This document shows positions 8,430-18,777 of a DNA stretch of 64,000 nucleotides, piece after piece. The stretch spans positions 218,075 through 282,074 of the forward strand of contig NZ_LMDU01000001.1 in the NCBI RefSeq assembly GCF_001425165.1. Direction: 5' to 3'. Below the pieces are notes generated by a model. The model had not been told where the DNA came from. It ran no database searches and was given only the letters and a program-made list of their open reading frames with translations. A program made the translations under genes and the position numbers. Position 1 is the stretch's first letter, and every line of letters starts with the position of its first letter. The stretch comes from Pelomonas sp. Root405. Its GTDB lineage: Bacteria; Pseudomonadota; Gammaproteobacteria; Burkholderiales; Burkholderiaceae_C.

Positions 8430-10685
8430 CTAGGGCCTGGGGTCGCCGTAGAGCACACCCCGCCCATGCGTGCCGACGTAGACGCGGCCGTAGACCTTGG
8501 GGTCGCCGCTGACATGCAGGATCAGCCCCCACTGATGCGCGTCGTCCTTGATGCGCCGCCAGGTCGCTGCCCCGTCGGTCGAGCGGAAGACGCCGTACTG
8601 GCCCGAGACGGTGCCGACGAGATACAAGGCGGGCTCCGCAGCGCCGGGCGCCGCGCGGCCGAAGCCGAAGGCGTGGATCTGCGTGACGGCGGGCTGGCGC
8701 TTGAAGGCCTTGCCGTCGCCAGCGCGGTACAGCCCGTGGAAGGCGGCCAGCCACAGATCGCTTTCGCGACCCGGCGTGGCGTAGAGGCGGTCCTGGCCGC
8801 CGCGGCTGTCGCCCCGGCCGGTGAGGTTGTGGCTGCCGGTCGTGGCGCGGGTGACGGGGCCGTCAGGCAGGGCGAGGGGTCGGGCGCTGAAGCTGAGCCC
8901 CGCGTCGTCGCTCGCATAGATCTTGTCGTCGAACAGCGCCATCGCGTGGAAGCGCCGCGGGTTCACGCGGTCGGCGATGACGCGGGTGCCGGCGGGGAGG
9001 CCTTTCACGGCCGTCCAGCTGTCGCCGCGGTCATGGCTGACGTGGGGCGTGCTTCCCTTGGGTGTCCAGATCCAGGCCTGGCCGTTGGCGGACACGGCAA
9101 CGTGGCCGTCGCCCGATTTGGCAGCGGGGACGGTGGCGGGTTGGTGCCAGGTCTTGCCGCCGTCCAGCGAGTAGCCCAGGTTCTTGCCGCCGTCGCGTGC
9201 GTTGCCGATGCGCACGATGACTTCGGGCGCGGCTTCAGCGCCAGCCACGTCGTGCGTGTTGCCGAAGAAGGGCGGCTTGGGGTTGCCGGGTGCGGGCTTG
9301 TCGAGGTCGGCATGCACGAAGCCCGAGTAGTCGCCGATGGCCGTCACCAGTGGCACGCCCTGGGTCGGGCTGTGCAGGGCCAGCGCGACCGTTTCCTCGA
9401 TGCCGGTGGCCATGATGCGCCAGTGCGTCGGCTTGCCGGCGTCGGCCTGCGTCAGGTCCAGCGTCTCCCAGCCGCCGTAGCCGGTGGTGAACAGCGCGTG
9501 GTCAGGGTTGGCGGGGTTGATCTTGACATCGTAGAGCCAGTGCAGGTGGGTGTCCGCGGCGTAGGGCGCAAACGCGGCATCGAAGCTGGCGCGATTGAAC
9601 AGCGGCTGCCAGGTGGCGCCGCCGTCCGTGCTGCGGAAGAGCTCGTCCCCACCGGGGCGGCCGGCGGTGCTGGCGAGCAGGCGCTGCGGGTGGGCCGGGT
9701 CGACCGTCACGGTCGCATAGCCGAAGGGCTTGGTGGCGCTGGGGCGCTCGGGGGTGATGTCGGCCCAGGCCTGCTTGGCGACGTCGTAGCGCCACAGGGC
9801 GCCGTCCTTCATGCGGTGCGGGCCGGGATCGCTGGCGTAGGCGACGTACAGGTGCCCATCGCTGGCCAGCGACGCCCGCATCGGGCGGTGCTGTGTGGGC
9901 GCGCCGGGCACGGCCTGCCAGCTGGCGCCGGCATCGCGGCTGACCCACAGGCCGGGCCGACCGACGACCGACACGCCGGCGTAGATCGTGCGGCTGGGCT
10001 GGCCGCGTGTGCCGCTTGCGGGGTCGAAGAGCACGAAGTTGATGGTCGCCTTGCCATCGCTGCCGCCCCAGCTCGGCAGCGGGCCGTCAGCGGCGTCGCG
10101 GCGCCAGGCCGAGTCGGGAAAGGCATCCACGCGCTGGAAGCTGGCGGCCGCGTCGGTGCTGCGCCAGAGGCCGGCCTGGCGGCTGCCGAGGTAGAGCACG
10201 CGGCCGTCGTTGGGGTCCACCGCCAGGCGCTCGCCGTTGCCGCGCCCGCCCTCATTGCCACCGAGCTTGAAGGGCAGGTCGGTGCGCTGGAAGGTGCGGC
10301 CGCGGTCCTTCGAGCGCAGCACCGCGCCGTTGGGCACGGCGGGGTTCGTGTAGGTGCCGCAGGCGAGGTAGAGCGCGTCGGGGTTGTTCGGGTCGACGGC
10401 CAGGCTCTCGACACCCATGAGGTTGACTTCGGCCAGCGGCAGCCAGTCCAGCAGCGGTTGCCAGGGGCCGGTGGCCGTGTCGCGGCGGTAGGCGCCGCCC
10501 ATGTCGGTGCGGGCATATGTCAGGCCCGGCACCGCCGGCTGGAAGACGATGCCGTCGACAAAGCCGCCGCCGACGATGGCGACGGGCCGCCAGTGGTAGG
10601 GCGCATGGGCCGGCGGCGCGGCCTGGGCCGATGCGCTGGCGAGCGCCAGCAGGGCAGCGCCCAGCAAGGGCTTGATGGGGTTCAT
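8430..10685 (-). CDS. GH74 family xyloglucanase (BNR/sialidase-fold propeller)
   Basis: A 751-residue secreted glycoside hydrolase with a 22-residue signal peptide ending SASAQA. Two seven-bladed propellers are expected. Repeated blade motifs such as SKDRGRTFQRT, STDGGATWQPL, SRDAGASWQAV and SLDGGKTWHQP are BNR/Asp-box units. The motif TYARTDMGGAYR places a candidate catalytic base at Asp61, and AIGDYSGFVH places a candidate acid at Asp452, both matching GH74 active-site contexts. GH74 enzymes cleave xyloglucan (endo or exo), so the organism probably meets plant cell-wall material. There is no carbohydrate-binding module. A perfect palindrome at 10725-10747 lies just upstream and may control it. 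Confidence 0.9.
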   Translation of the reverse strand: MNPIKPLLGAALLALASASAQAAPPAHAPYHWRPVAIVGGGFVDGIVFQPAVPGLTYARTDMGGAYRRDTATGPWQPLLDWLPLAEVNLMGVESLAVDPNNPDALYLACGTYTNPAVPNGAVLRSKDRGRTFQRTDLPFKLGGNEGGRGNGERLAVDPNDGRVLYLGSRQAGLWRSTDAAASFQRVDAFPDSAWRRDAADGPLPSWGGSDGKATINFVLFDPASGTRGQPSRTIYAGVSVVGRPGLWVSRDAGASWQAVPGAPTQHRPMRASLASDGHLYVAYASDPGPHRMKDGALWRYDVAKQAWADITPERPSATKPFGYATVTVDPAHPQRLLASTAGRPGGDELFRSTDGGATWQPLFNRASFDAAFAPYAADTHLHWLYDVKINPANPDHALFTTGYGGWETLDLTQADAGKPTHWRIMATGIEETVALALHSPTQGVPLVTAIGDYSGFVHADLDKPAPGNPKPPFFGNTHDVAGAEAAPEVIVRIGNARDGGKNLGYSLDGGKTWHQPATVPAAKSGDGHVAVSANGQAWIWTPKGSTPHVSHDRGDSWTAVKGLPAGTRVIADRVNPRRFHAMALFDDKIYASDDAGLSFSARPLALPDGPVTRATTGSHNLTGRGDSRGGQDRLYATPGRESDLWLAAFHGLYRAGDGKAFKRQPAVTQIHAFGFGRAAPGAAEPALYLVGTVSGQYGVFRSTDGAATWRRIKDDAHQWGLILHVSGDPKVYGRVYVGTHGRGVLYGDPRP

Positions 10686-10724
10686 GTCTCCGGCACCGTC
10701 TCGTTAGATGTGCCGGCAATCGTA

Positions 10725-10747
10725 ATTTGTTCGCCTGGCGAACAAAT
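10725..10747. promoter_or_regulatory. Perfect 11-bp palindrome upstream of GH74 gene
   Basis: ATTTGTTCGCC and its exact reverse complement separated by one base. It lies 40 bases upstream of the GH74 start codon, between that gene and the phosphatase gene transcribed in the same direction. The AT-rich outer arms and the absence of a following T-run on either strand argue for a repressor or activator site rather than a terminator. The shape (TTTGTTCGCC with one central base) fits sugar-responsive repressors of LacI or IclR type, but I cannot assign the protein. Confidence 0.6.
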
Positions 10748-10786
10748 CAGGCTTACCCCCGGAAACTCGCTGTCACCGCCGCTGGT

Positions 10787-11251
10787 TCAGCGCTTGCGCA
10801 GCGTGGCGATCAATCCGTCGCAGGCGGCTTCCACCAGGTCCAGCACCTCGTCGAAACCCGCCGCGCCACCGTAGTAGGGGTCGGGCACATGCTGCTTGCC
10901 GGTATGCGGCGCGTAGTCCAGCAGCAGCTTCAGGCGATGGCGCTGCGCCGGCGGGCAAAGGCGTTCGGCATGGGCAAGGTTGTCAGCATCCATCGCCAGC
11001 ACGAGGTCGAAGCGCTCGAAGTCCGCCGCCAGCAGCTTGCGGGCGCGCAGCGGGCTCAGGTCGTAGCCGCGTTTGGCGGCGTGCTCCTGGCTGCGTTCGT
11101 CGGGCGGCGCGCCGATGTGATAACCGTGCGTGCCAGCGGAGTCGACCTCGATGTCCAGCCCCGCCGCCTTCAGCTTGGCGCGCATGACGCCGTCAGCCGT
11201 CGGGCTGCGGCAGATGTTGCCCATGCAGAAGAAGAGGATGCGGCGCGTCAT
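10787..11251 (-). CDS. Low-molecular-weight protein-tyrosine phosphatase
   Basis: A 154-residue cytosolic phosphatase. The N-terminal P-loop CMGNICRS fits C(X)5R-S with catalytic Cys9 and Arg15. The C-terminal DPYYGG supplies the general-acid Asp and the adjacent aromatic residues. Length and layout are those of ordinary LMW-PTPs, which act on phosphotyrosine proteins or low-mass phosphoesters. No tyrosine kinase or capsule genes are nearby, so this is not obviously a Wzb-type partner. It lies 19 bases downstream of the TonB-dependent receptor gene on the same strand and could be co-transcribed with it. Confidence 0.95.
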   Translation of the reverse strand: MTRRILFFCMGNICRSPTADGVMRAKLKAAGLDIEVDSAGTHGYHIGAPPDERSQEHAAKRGYDLSPLRARKLLAADFERFDLVLAMDADNLAHAERLCPPAQRHRLKLLLDYAPHTGKQHVPDPYYGGAAGFDEVLDLVEAACDGLIATLRKR

Positions 11252-11270
11252 GGCCGCATTCTCGGCGCGC

Positions 11271-13580
11271 TCAAAAGCGCATGTCGGCCCGCAGCGAGAT
11301 CACCCGGAAGGTCTTGTTGCGCGACCAGCTCTCGGTCAGGTATTCGTGCTGGGTGACGCTGTTGCTGCTGATGCCCTCAGAGCGCGCCTCGGCATCTCGC
11401 GGCAGCAGGTTGGCCATGGACAGGCGCCAGTTGATGCCGTCGCGCACCGCGCCGCTGCTCCACGACAGGTAGGCGTCGAACTGGCGGCGGGCGTTCTCGT
11501 CGCGGCGCAGCGTTTGCGTCTGTTGCACGCGCGTGCCGGGCACGTAGCTGGCGTTGAAGCCGCTGCCGAAGTTCTGGCCCAGCGCCTTCCAGCGGTGGTC
11601 GATACCGAAATTCAAGCTGCCGCGCGGCTGCTGGTCGAGCCGGTTGTTGGCACCGGAGATGCCTTTGACCTTGCTGTCGAAGACCGCGAGGTTGAAGCGC
11701 AGCAGCATCAGCTGCAGCTCCGCCGGCGCGTCCTCCCAGAGTTCGTCCATGCGGGCCTTGAACTCGAACTCGACGCCCATGGTGCGCGCGCCTTCCATGT
11801 TGCGCGGCCGGCTGACCCAGCGCTGGGCCGTGTCCCAGGAGACGGTCTCCAGCATCACCTCGCTGCGGATCAGGCTCTTGATGTCGCGCACAAAGGCCGT
11901 GCCCGAGATGACGCCACCGGTCGGCAGCCAGTGCTCCAGGCTCAGGTCGACGCCGGTGGCCAGCTCGGGCTTGAGGTCCGGGTTGCCGGCGCGGTCGGCA
12001 TGGGTCTGGTAGTTGGGGCCGTCGGGGTAGGTGGCGTTGATGCTGGGCCGGGCGACGAGGTCGTTGAGGTTGGGCGAGCGATAGCTGCGCGTCAGGCTCA
12101 GGCGCACCTGGTCCTTGGGGAAGGCGGCGGGCTTCCACAGCAGGTGGAACAGCGGCGACACCACCTGCGACACATTGCGCGTCTCGGGCAGCACGCCACT
12201 GGCGTCGGCCGTGGTCTCGATGCGCTCGTAGCGCAGGCCCGCGTAGACGGACCATTGCTTGGTGGGGCTCCACTCGTCCTGGGTGTAGGCGGCGAAGCGC
12301 TCGTTACGCGAACCCAGCGTTTTGCCGAACCTCACCAGGCCGGGCAGCACCTGGCCGTTGACGAGCGTGTCGCGCACCTGCGTGCGCTCGCTGCGCTCGG
12401 CCTCGAAGCCGCTGACCCACTGGTGCTCCTGCGCGGTCTTCAGGCTCCACTTGCCGCCCAGGCTGTTTTGCGTTTCCTCGACGCTGTTGTGGTCGTCTTG
12501 AATGCGCTGGGTCGTGACGCCCGCAACGGTCAGCGTGTCGCGACGGTGGCTGTTGCCGGTGTTCTTGAAGCCACCCGTGCCCAGACGCAGGTCAAAGCTT
12601 TCGCCGACCTTGGGGCGGTAGTTGGCCGACAGGTTGAGCCGCACGTTGTGCATGCGGCCGTCGTTGTCACCGCTGATGTCGCGAAAGCGTGTGCCCTCGG
12701 CGTTGCTCTGGCTGCTGCCCTCGTTCTGCGAGAAGGCGAAGAAGGGCGAGATGTTGAAGCTGAGCGTGTCGCTGTACTTCCAGCGCAGCCGCGCGTTGCC
12801 GTTGAGGTTGGCGCTGTTGCCTTCGCTGGTGCCGACCTGCGTCGTCTCCTCGACGATCTGGCCAGTCTCGGTGTCGGTGACGCGGTTGCCCGAGTCGATG
12901 TTGTTGAAGCGCCGCCGGATGCCGCCGTTGGTGGACACCGCGCCAACGAACTCGTCGTTGTTGGCGCCGCCCCAGCGCAAATTGCGCGTCCAGCTGAAAT
13001 CGGCCTGCGGTTCGTTGCGGTCCTGGCCCAGCGTGAAGCGCAGTTCGTGGTTGGCCTTGACCAGCGGCTCGCGCAGGATGATGTTGATGGTGCCGGCGAC
13101 GGCCCGCGCACCGGTCTCGGCGGTGGGGGCGCGGTAGATCTCGATGCGCTCGATCTGGTCGGGCGGCAAGTCCTCGACCGCAAAGCCGGCCGGCGCGCGC
13201 TCGCCGTCCACCAGGATTTGCGTGAAGCCGCTGCCCATGCCGCGCATGCGGATGTCGCCGCCGCGGCCCGGGCGGCCACCAAGGGTGACGCCGGGCAGGC
13301 GGCGCAGCACGTCGCCCAGCACGGTGTCGCCGTACTTGTCCAGGTCCTCGCGGTCGATGACGATCTTGCTGGCCGTGCTGTTACGGCGCCGGCTGTTGGC
13401 CGTGGGGCCGCTGCTGACCTCGACGCGTTCGAGCTGGTTGGCGCTGCTGGCGGCCGACGCCGGTACGCTGGCCGCCGGGGCGGATTGCGGGGGCTGGGCA
13501 GAAGGGCGGGCGGGCGGGGTCTGGGCCGTGCAAACGGCGCTGACGCAAAACCCGGCCAGCGCGAGGAGTAGGCGGCTCAT
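11271..13580 (-). CDS. TonB-dependent outer-membrane receptor
   Basis: A 769-residue outer-membrane protein. It has a signal peptide of about 20 residues, then an Ala/Pro-rich linker. The plug domain begins at LERVEVSSGP and contains LGDVLRRLPGVTL, IRMRGMGSGFTQILVDGE and IERIEIYRAPTAE. A long 22-strand barrel follows and ends in Phe (SLRADMRF), the normal BamA recognition end. No N-terminal signalling domain is present, so it is a transducer-free transporter. Substrate cannot be read. The absence of nearby siderophore, heme or B12 genes, and the GH74 gene two genes away, leave either iron complexes or plant oligosaccharides possible. Transcribed with the phosphatase and preceded by ompW. Confidence 0.93.
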   Translation of the reverse strand: MSRLLLALAGFCVSAVCTAQTPPARPSAQPPQSAPAASVPASAASSANQLERVEVSSGPTANSRRRNSTASKIVIDREDLDKYGDTVLGDVLRRLPGVTLGGRPGRGGDIRMRGMGSGFTQILVDGERAPAGFAVEDLPPDQIERIEIYRAPTAETGARAVAGTINIILREPLVKANHELRFTLGQDRNEPQADFSWTRNLRWGGANNDEFVGAVSTNGGIRRRFNNIDSGNRVTDTETGQIVEETTQVGTSEGNSANLNGNARLRWKYSDTLSFNISPFFAFSQNEGSSQSNAEGTRFRDISGDNDGRMHNVRLNLSANYRPKVGESFDLRLGTGGFKNTGNSHRRDTLTVAGVTTQRIQDDHNSVEETQNSLGGKWSLKTAQEHQWVSGFEAERSERTQVRDTLVNGQVLPGLVRFGKTLGSRNERFAAYTQDEWSPTKQWSVYAGLRYERIETTADASGVLPETRNVSQVVSPLFHLLWKPAAFPKDQVRLSLTRSYRSPNLNDLVARPSINATYPDGPNYQTHADRAGNPDLKPELATGVDLSLEHWLPTGGVISGTAFVRDIKSLIRSEVMLETVSWDTAQRWVSRPRNMEGARTMGVEFEFKARMDELWEDAPAELQLMLLRFNLAVFDSKVKGISGANNRLDQQPRGSLNFGIDHRWKALGQNFGSGFNASYVPGTRVQQTQTLRRDENARRQFDAYLSWSSGAVRDGINWRLSMANLLPRDAEARSEGISSNSVTQHEYLTESWSRNKTFRVISLRADMRF

Positions 13581-13618
13581 GACGGCCGCGATTCTCTATG
13601 CGCGGGCAACCCGCCCGC

Positions 13619-13641
13619 CATGTAAAGCGCGCATTTACATG
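13619..13641. promoter_or_regulatory. Inverted repeat between ompW and TonB receptor gene
   Basis: CATGTAAA and TTTACATG arms separated by seven bases (GCGCGCA), placed immediately after the ompW stop and about 40 bases before the receptor start. There is no downstream T-run, so it looks more like a protein-binding site than a terminator. A GC hairpin (GCGGG/CCCGC) follows at 13602-13614. Either could affect read-through from ompW. Confidence 0.4.
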
Positions 13642-13642
13642 A

Positions 13643-14272
13643 TCAGAAGCGCCAGCCCAAGCCCACGCTCGCCAGCGTCGGGTCGACCTTGAACTTGCCG
13701 ACCGCCGCGCCACCGGAATACACGGTGGTCTTGAGAGCCACCTTCTTCAGGTCGACGTTCAGGGAGAGCCCCGGGCTGATCTCGATGTCGGCACCGGCCT
13801 GCCAAGCCAGGCCGACGCTGTTGTGCTTGATGCTAGGTTTCAGCGCGGCCTGCACGGCGGGCGCGAACTTGACGCTGGAGAAGTTGGTGTAGTTCAGGCC
13901 CGCGCCAACATAGGGGCGCACGCCGCCTGTCCGGTTGAAGTGGTACTGCAGCGTCAACGTGGGCGGCAGATGCTTGAGCGAGCCGATCTCGGCGCCGTTG
14001 GAATACAGCCTGTGCTTTTGCGGATAGGTCAGGACCAGCTCGGCAGCGATGTTGGGCGCGAGGAAGTAGCTGATGTCCAGCTCGGGAAAGGTCTTGTTGT
14101 TGACCGACAGGCCCAGGCCCAGGCCCGTGCCGTCCTTGTTGGCCGAGTCCAGGTGCAGGGCGCGCACGCGCACCAGCCACGGGCCTTCGTCGCCATCCTT
14201 GGCCAGGGCGGGCTGCAGGCTGAGTGCGGCAGCGGCCAGGGCGGCCAGGCGCAGGGCGGGGAGGAACTTCAT
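13643..14272 (-). CDS. ompW: OmpW family outer-membrane protein
   Basis: A 209-residue small beta-barrel. The ATG at 14272 has GGAG six bases upstream and gives a clean signal peptide ending QPALA. A longer in-frame start would add 26 residues of non-signal-like sequence and is rejected. OmpW hallmarks are the opening WLVRVRALHL, GLSVNNKTFPELDISYFLAPNIAAEL, the AELVLTYPQKH segment, YHFNRTGGVRPYVGAGLNYT and the final GLGWRF ending in Phe. OmpW proteins form eight-stranded channels for hydrophobic small molecules. In many proteobacteria they respond to oxygen or stress, but no regulator site is evident here. Confidence 0.95.
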   Translation of the reverse strand: MKFLPALRLAALAAAALSLQPALAKDGDEGPWLVRVRALHLDSANKDGTGLGLGLSVNNKTFPELDISYFLAPNIAAELVLTYPQKHRLYSNGAEIGSLKHLPPTLTLQYHFNRTGGVRPYVGAGLNYTNFSSVKFAPAVQAALKPSIKHNSVGLAWQAGADIEISPGLSLNVDLKKVALKTTVYSGGAAVGKFKVDPTLASVGLGWRF

Positions 14273-14401
14273 CAATGACTCCAGGTGATGGGACGAATCC
14301 CGATGGAGACATTGCACGCGCCGCCGTGCCGGCGCGATTTGAGGCAACACAAGCTCGCGTTCAAACGCGAGCCGGGTCAGTCGTGAGTTTGCGTTGGATC
14401 A

Positions 14402-14545
14402 GACTTGCGGGCCGAGCGCAGGGCCGCTCCCAAGCCGGTCCGCGTGGGGTGATGCTTGCCGGTCGATCCGGCAAGCATCAACGTCCCCAAGGGGGACCGA
14501 CCGGGCTTGCCCGCGTTCAGCGAGGCAGACCGGGCGAGGGGCTCT
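14402..14545 (-). repeat. Interspersed 3'-end repeat, copy B
   Basis: Second copy of the repeat described at 2704, here in minus orientation. It begins inside the end of metF: the bases coding the last eight residues (SPSPGLPR) and the stop codon are repeat sequence. The core hairpin is strongest in this copy, with TTGATGCTTGCCGG and CCGGCAAGCATCA arms around GATCGA (about 14459-14491). The block ending in GGCTTGGGAGCGG is shared with copy C. In the direction of metF transcription it could form a stable RNA end structure. Confidence 0.85.
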
Positions 14546-15377
14546 GACGATCGAGGCCGAGGCGCTTGCATAACTCCAGCGTCAGCGCGCTCTGGTTGAG
14601 CGTGTAGAAGTGCAGGCCCGGCGCGCCGCCGGCGATAAGGCGCTCGCAGAGCTTGGCGGCGACATCCAGGCCGAACGCGCGGATGCTGGCCGTGTCGTCC
14701 ATGAAGCCTTCCATCTTCATCTGCACCCAGCGCGGGATCTCGATGCCGTCGCGCTGCGCGAACTGGGCGATGCGGCCATAGTTGTGGAAGGGCATGATGC
14801 CCGGCACGATGGGTTGCGTCACCCCGAGCCTGCGGGCCTCGTCGACGAAGTGGAAGTACGCGTCGGCGTTGAAGAAGAACTGCGTGATCGCACCGTCGGC
14901 GCCGGCGTTCATCTTGTCGGCGAAGTGCTGCATGTCCTTGGCGGCGTAGCGCTGCTGGGGGTGCACTTCCGGGTAGGCCGCGACCTCGATGTGCCAGTCC
15001 TTGCCTTGCGTCTCGCGGATGAAGCTGACCAGCTCGGACGCATAACGGAATTCGCCGGCGGTGGCCGTGCCGCTGGGCAGGTCGCCGCGCAGGGCGACGA
15101 CGCGGTGGATGTCCTGGGCGCGATAGGTGGCCAGGATCTCAGCGATGTTCTCTCGCGTGGAGCCGACGCAGCTGAGATGAGGCGCGGCCTCGAAGCCGGC
15201 CGCGGCAATGTCCATCACCGCGCCCAGCGTCTTGTCGCGCGTGGAGCCGCCGGCGCCGTAGGTGACGCTGAAGTATTGGGGCGCGAGCGCGCCCAGCTCC
15301 TGCACGACGGTCTTGAGCTTCTCGACGCCGACGGGCGTGTTGGGGGGGAAGAATTCGAAACTGACAGGGGTGGTCAT
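14517..15377 (-). CDS. metF: Methylenetetrahydrofolate reductase
   Basis: Reduces 5,10-methylene-THF to 5-methyl-THF, the methyl donor for methionine synthesis. It is a TIM barrel with FAD. Family motifs seen are SFEFFPPNT with the catalytic Glu, SVTYGAGGSTRD, HLSCVGSTREN, ALRGDLPSG, ITQFFFNADAYFHF and PGIMPFHNY. It has 286 residues, normal for MetF. The ATG at 15377 overlaps the tlyA stop by four bases, so translation is coupled. An ATG four codons upstream is possible but lies inside tlyA. The last eight residues and the stop come from repeat copy B, which suggests the natural C-terminus was replaced when the repeat inserted. Confidence 0.97.
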   Translation of the reverse strand: MTTPVSFEFFPPNTPVGVEKLKTVVQELGALAPQYFSVTYGAGGSTRDKTLGAVMDIAAAGFEAAPHLSCVGSTRENIAEILATYRAQDIHRVVALRGDLPSGTATAGEFRYASELVSFIRETQGKDWHIEVAAYPEVHPQQRYAAKDMQHFADKMNAGADGAITQFFFNADAYFHFVDEARRLGVTQPIVPGIMPFHNYGRIAQFAQRDGIEIPRWVQMKMEGFMDDTASIRAFGLDVAAKLCERLIAGGAPGLHFYTLNQSALTLELCKRLGLDRQSPSPGLPR

Positions 15378-16120
15378 CGAGTGGCCCACAAGAAGAATTC
15401 TCGGTTGCCATCACCGCCGGTGATGGAGCTGTCGAAGTAGTCGAGCACGCGCAGGCCCAAAGCGGTGCAGGCCAGGCGCACGCGGCCTTCGAGGCGGGCG
15501 TAGTCGGCCGGGTCCTTGACGAGGCCGCCCTTGCCCAGGGCCTGCGGCCCCAGTTCGAACTGCGGCTTGATCAGCACCAGCAGATGGCCGTGCACTTCCA
15601 GCCAGGGCAGCAGCTCGGGCAGGCTGCCCACCATGGAGATGAAGCTCAGATCGCCGACGATGAGCGGAAAGCCACCGGTCGGCGAGTGCGCGCGCAGCAC
15701 GTCCAGCTCGCGCACATGCGTGCCCTCCAGCGCCGTCACGCGCTGGTCGTCGTGCAGGCGGGCGTGCAGCTGGCCGTGGCCCACATCGATACCGACGACA
15801 TGGTTGGCGCCATGGGCAAGCAGGCAGTCGGTGAAGCCCCCGGTGCTCTGGCCGATGTCGAGTGCGGTGACGCCCTTGATGTCGGCCTGCGTGCGGGCGA
15901 TGGCGCCTTCCAGCTTGAGCCCGCCGCGCGACACATAGCGCAGCTCCGCGTCGTCGGTGACGCGCAGCTGCGCTGTCTCGTGCAGGTCCTCGCCCGCCTT
16001 CTTCAGCGCGGTCCAGCCGGTGGGCGAGGCCCATTCGGCTGCGCCGTTGCCGATCAGGCGCTGCGCGGCCGAGCGCGTGGGTGCCAGGCCCTGGGCGACG
16101 AGAAGCTGGTCAGCGCGCAT
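15374..16120 (-). CDS. tlyA: TlyA-family rRNA 2'-O-methyltransferase (hemolysin A family)
   Basis: A 248-residue protein with an N-terminal S4 RNA-binding domain (MRADQLLVAQGLAPTRSAAQRLI) and a C-terminal FtsJ/RrmJ-type methyltransferase domain. The SAM-binding motif is LDIGQSTGGFTDCLL, followed by GIDVGHGQLH and LIVGDLSFIS. A Lys in VLIKPQFE completes the expected catalytic K-D-K-type set. TlyA enzymes methylate ribose in 16S/23S rRNA; the older name 'hemolysin' is historical. It lies nine bases after ahcY and overlaps metF, so a SAM-consuming, SAH-producing enzyme sits in the middle of the methyl-cycle operon. Shared control by the SAH riboswitch is likely. Confidence 0.92.
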   Translation of the reverse strand: MRADQLLVAQGLAPTRSAAQRLIGNGAAEWASPTGWTALKKAGEDLHETAQLRVTDDAELRYVSRGGLKLEGAIARTQADIKGVTALDIGQSTGGFTDCLLAHGANHVVGIDVGHGQLHARLHDDQRVTALEGTHVRELDVLRAHSPTGGFPLIVGDLSFISMVGSLPELLPWLEVHGHLLVLIKPQFELGPQALGKGGLVKDPADYARLEGRVRLACTALGLRVLDYFDSSITGGDGNREFFLWATR

Positions 16121-16129
16121 CGACTCTTT

Positions 16130-17548
<1,419 letters not shown>

Positions 17549-17620
17549 GCAGAGCTCCTTCAAGCGAATGAAGCCGCTGGTGCACGCGAGGGGATCAGGA
17601 CATCACCCAGGCACGGTCGG

Positions 17621-17696
17621 CCAGCGGGTGAGCGCAGTTGCAAGAAGAGTTCCGAGCCTGGCCTCAAAAGGTGCTGAGGTTGCAACGCTCCTCGGA
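17621..17696 (-). ncRNA. SAH riboswitch in the ahcY leader
   Basis: Reading the minus strand from 17695, the sequence opens with CCGAGGAGCGTTGCAA, then a short hairpin (CCTCAGCACC...GAGG), AGGCTCGGAA, and later TTGCAACTGCGCTCACC. These are the conserved blocks of the SAH riboswitch class. P1 pairs CCGAG with CTCGG, and the pseudoknot pairs GAGCG with CGCTC; a UUGCAA segment is also repeated and self-complementary. The element ends about 75 bases before the ahcY start codon. Known members switch gene expression on when S-adenosylhomocysteine accumulates, which fits ahcY and the two downstream genes. Confidence 0.93.
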
Positions 17697-17766
17697 AGCC
17701 GCGCATTCTAGGCGGCTCGACAGGGCCTTTGCAGCTCGCGCGATGATGACCACAAGGAGTTCCCCG

Positions 17767-18773
<1,007 letters not shown>

Positions 18774-18777
<4 letters not shown>

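Noticed and set aside
8178-10874. Very long open frame on the plus strand opposite the GH74 gene
   Set aside because: It is Gly/Val/Arg-rich antisense of a real gene. High GC suppresses stops; it has no family motif and the minus-strand protein has a signal peptide and GH74 catalytic motifs.
11130-13571. Long open frame opposite the TonB receptor gene
   Set aside because: Composition is typical of an antisense shadow, whereas the minus strand gives a full plug and barrel protein.
11271-13580. Assigning the TonB receptor to xyloglucan uptake because of the nearby GH74 gene
   Set aside because: It is separated by the phosphatase gene and a palindrome, and has no SusD-like or sugar transporter partner; the substrate is left open.
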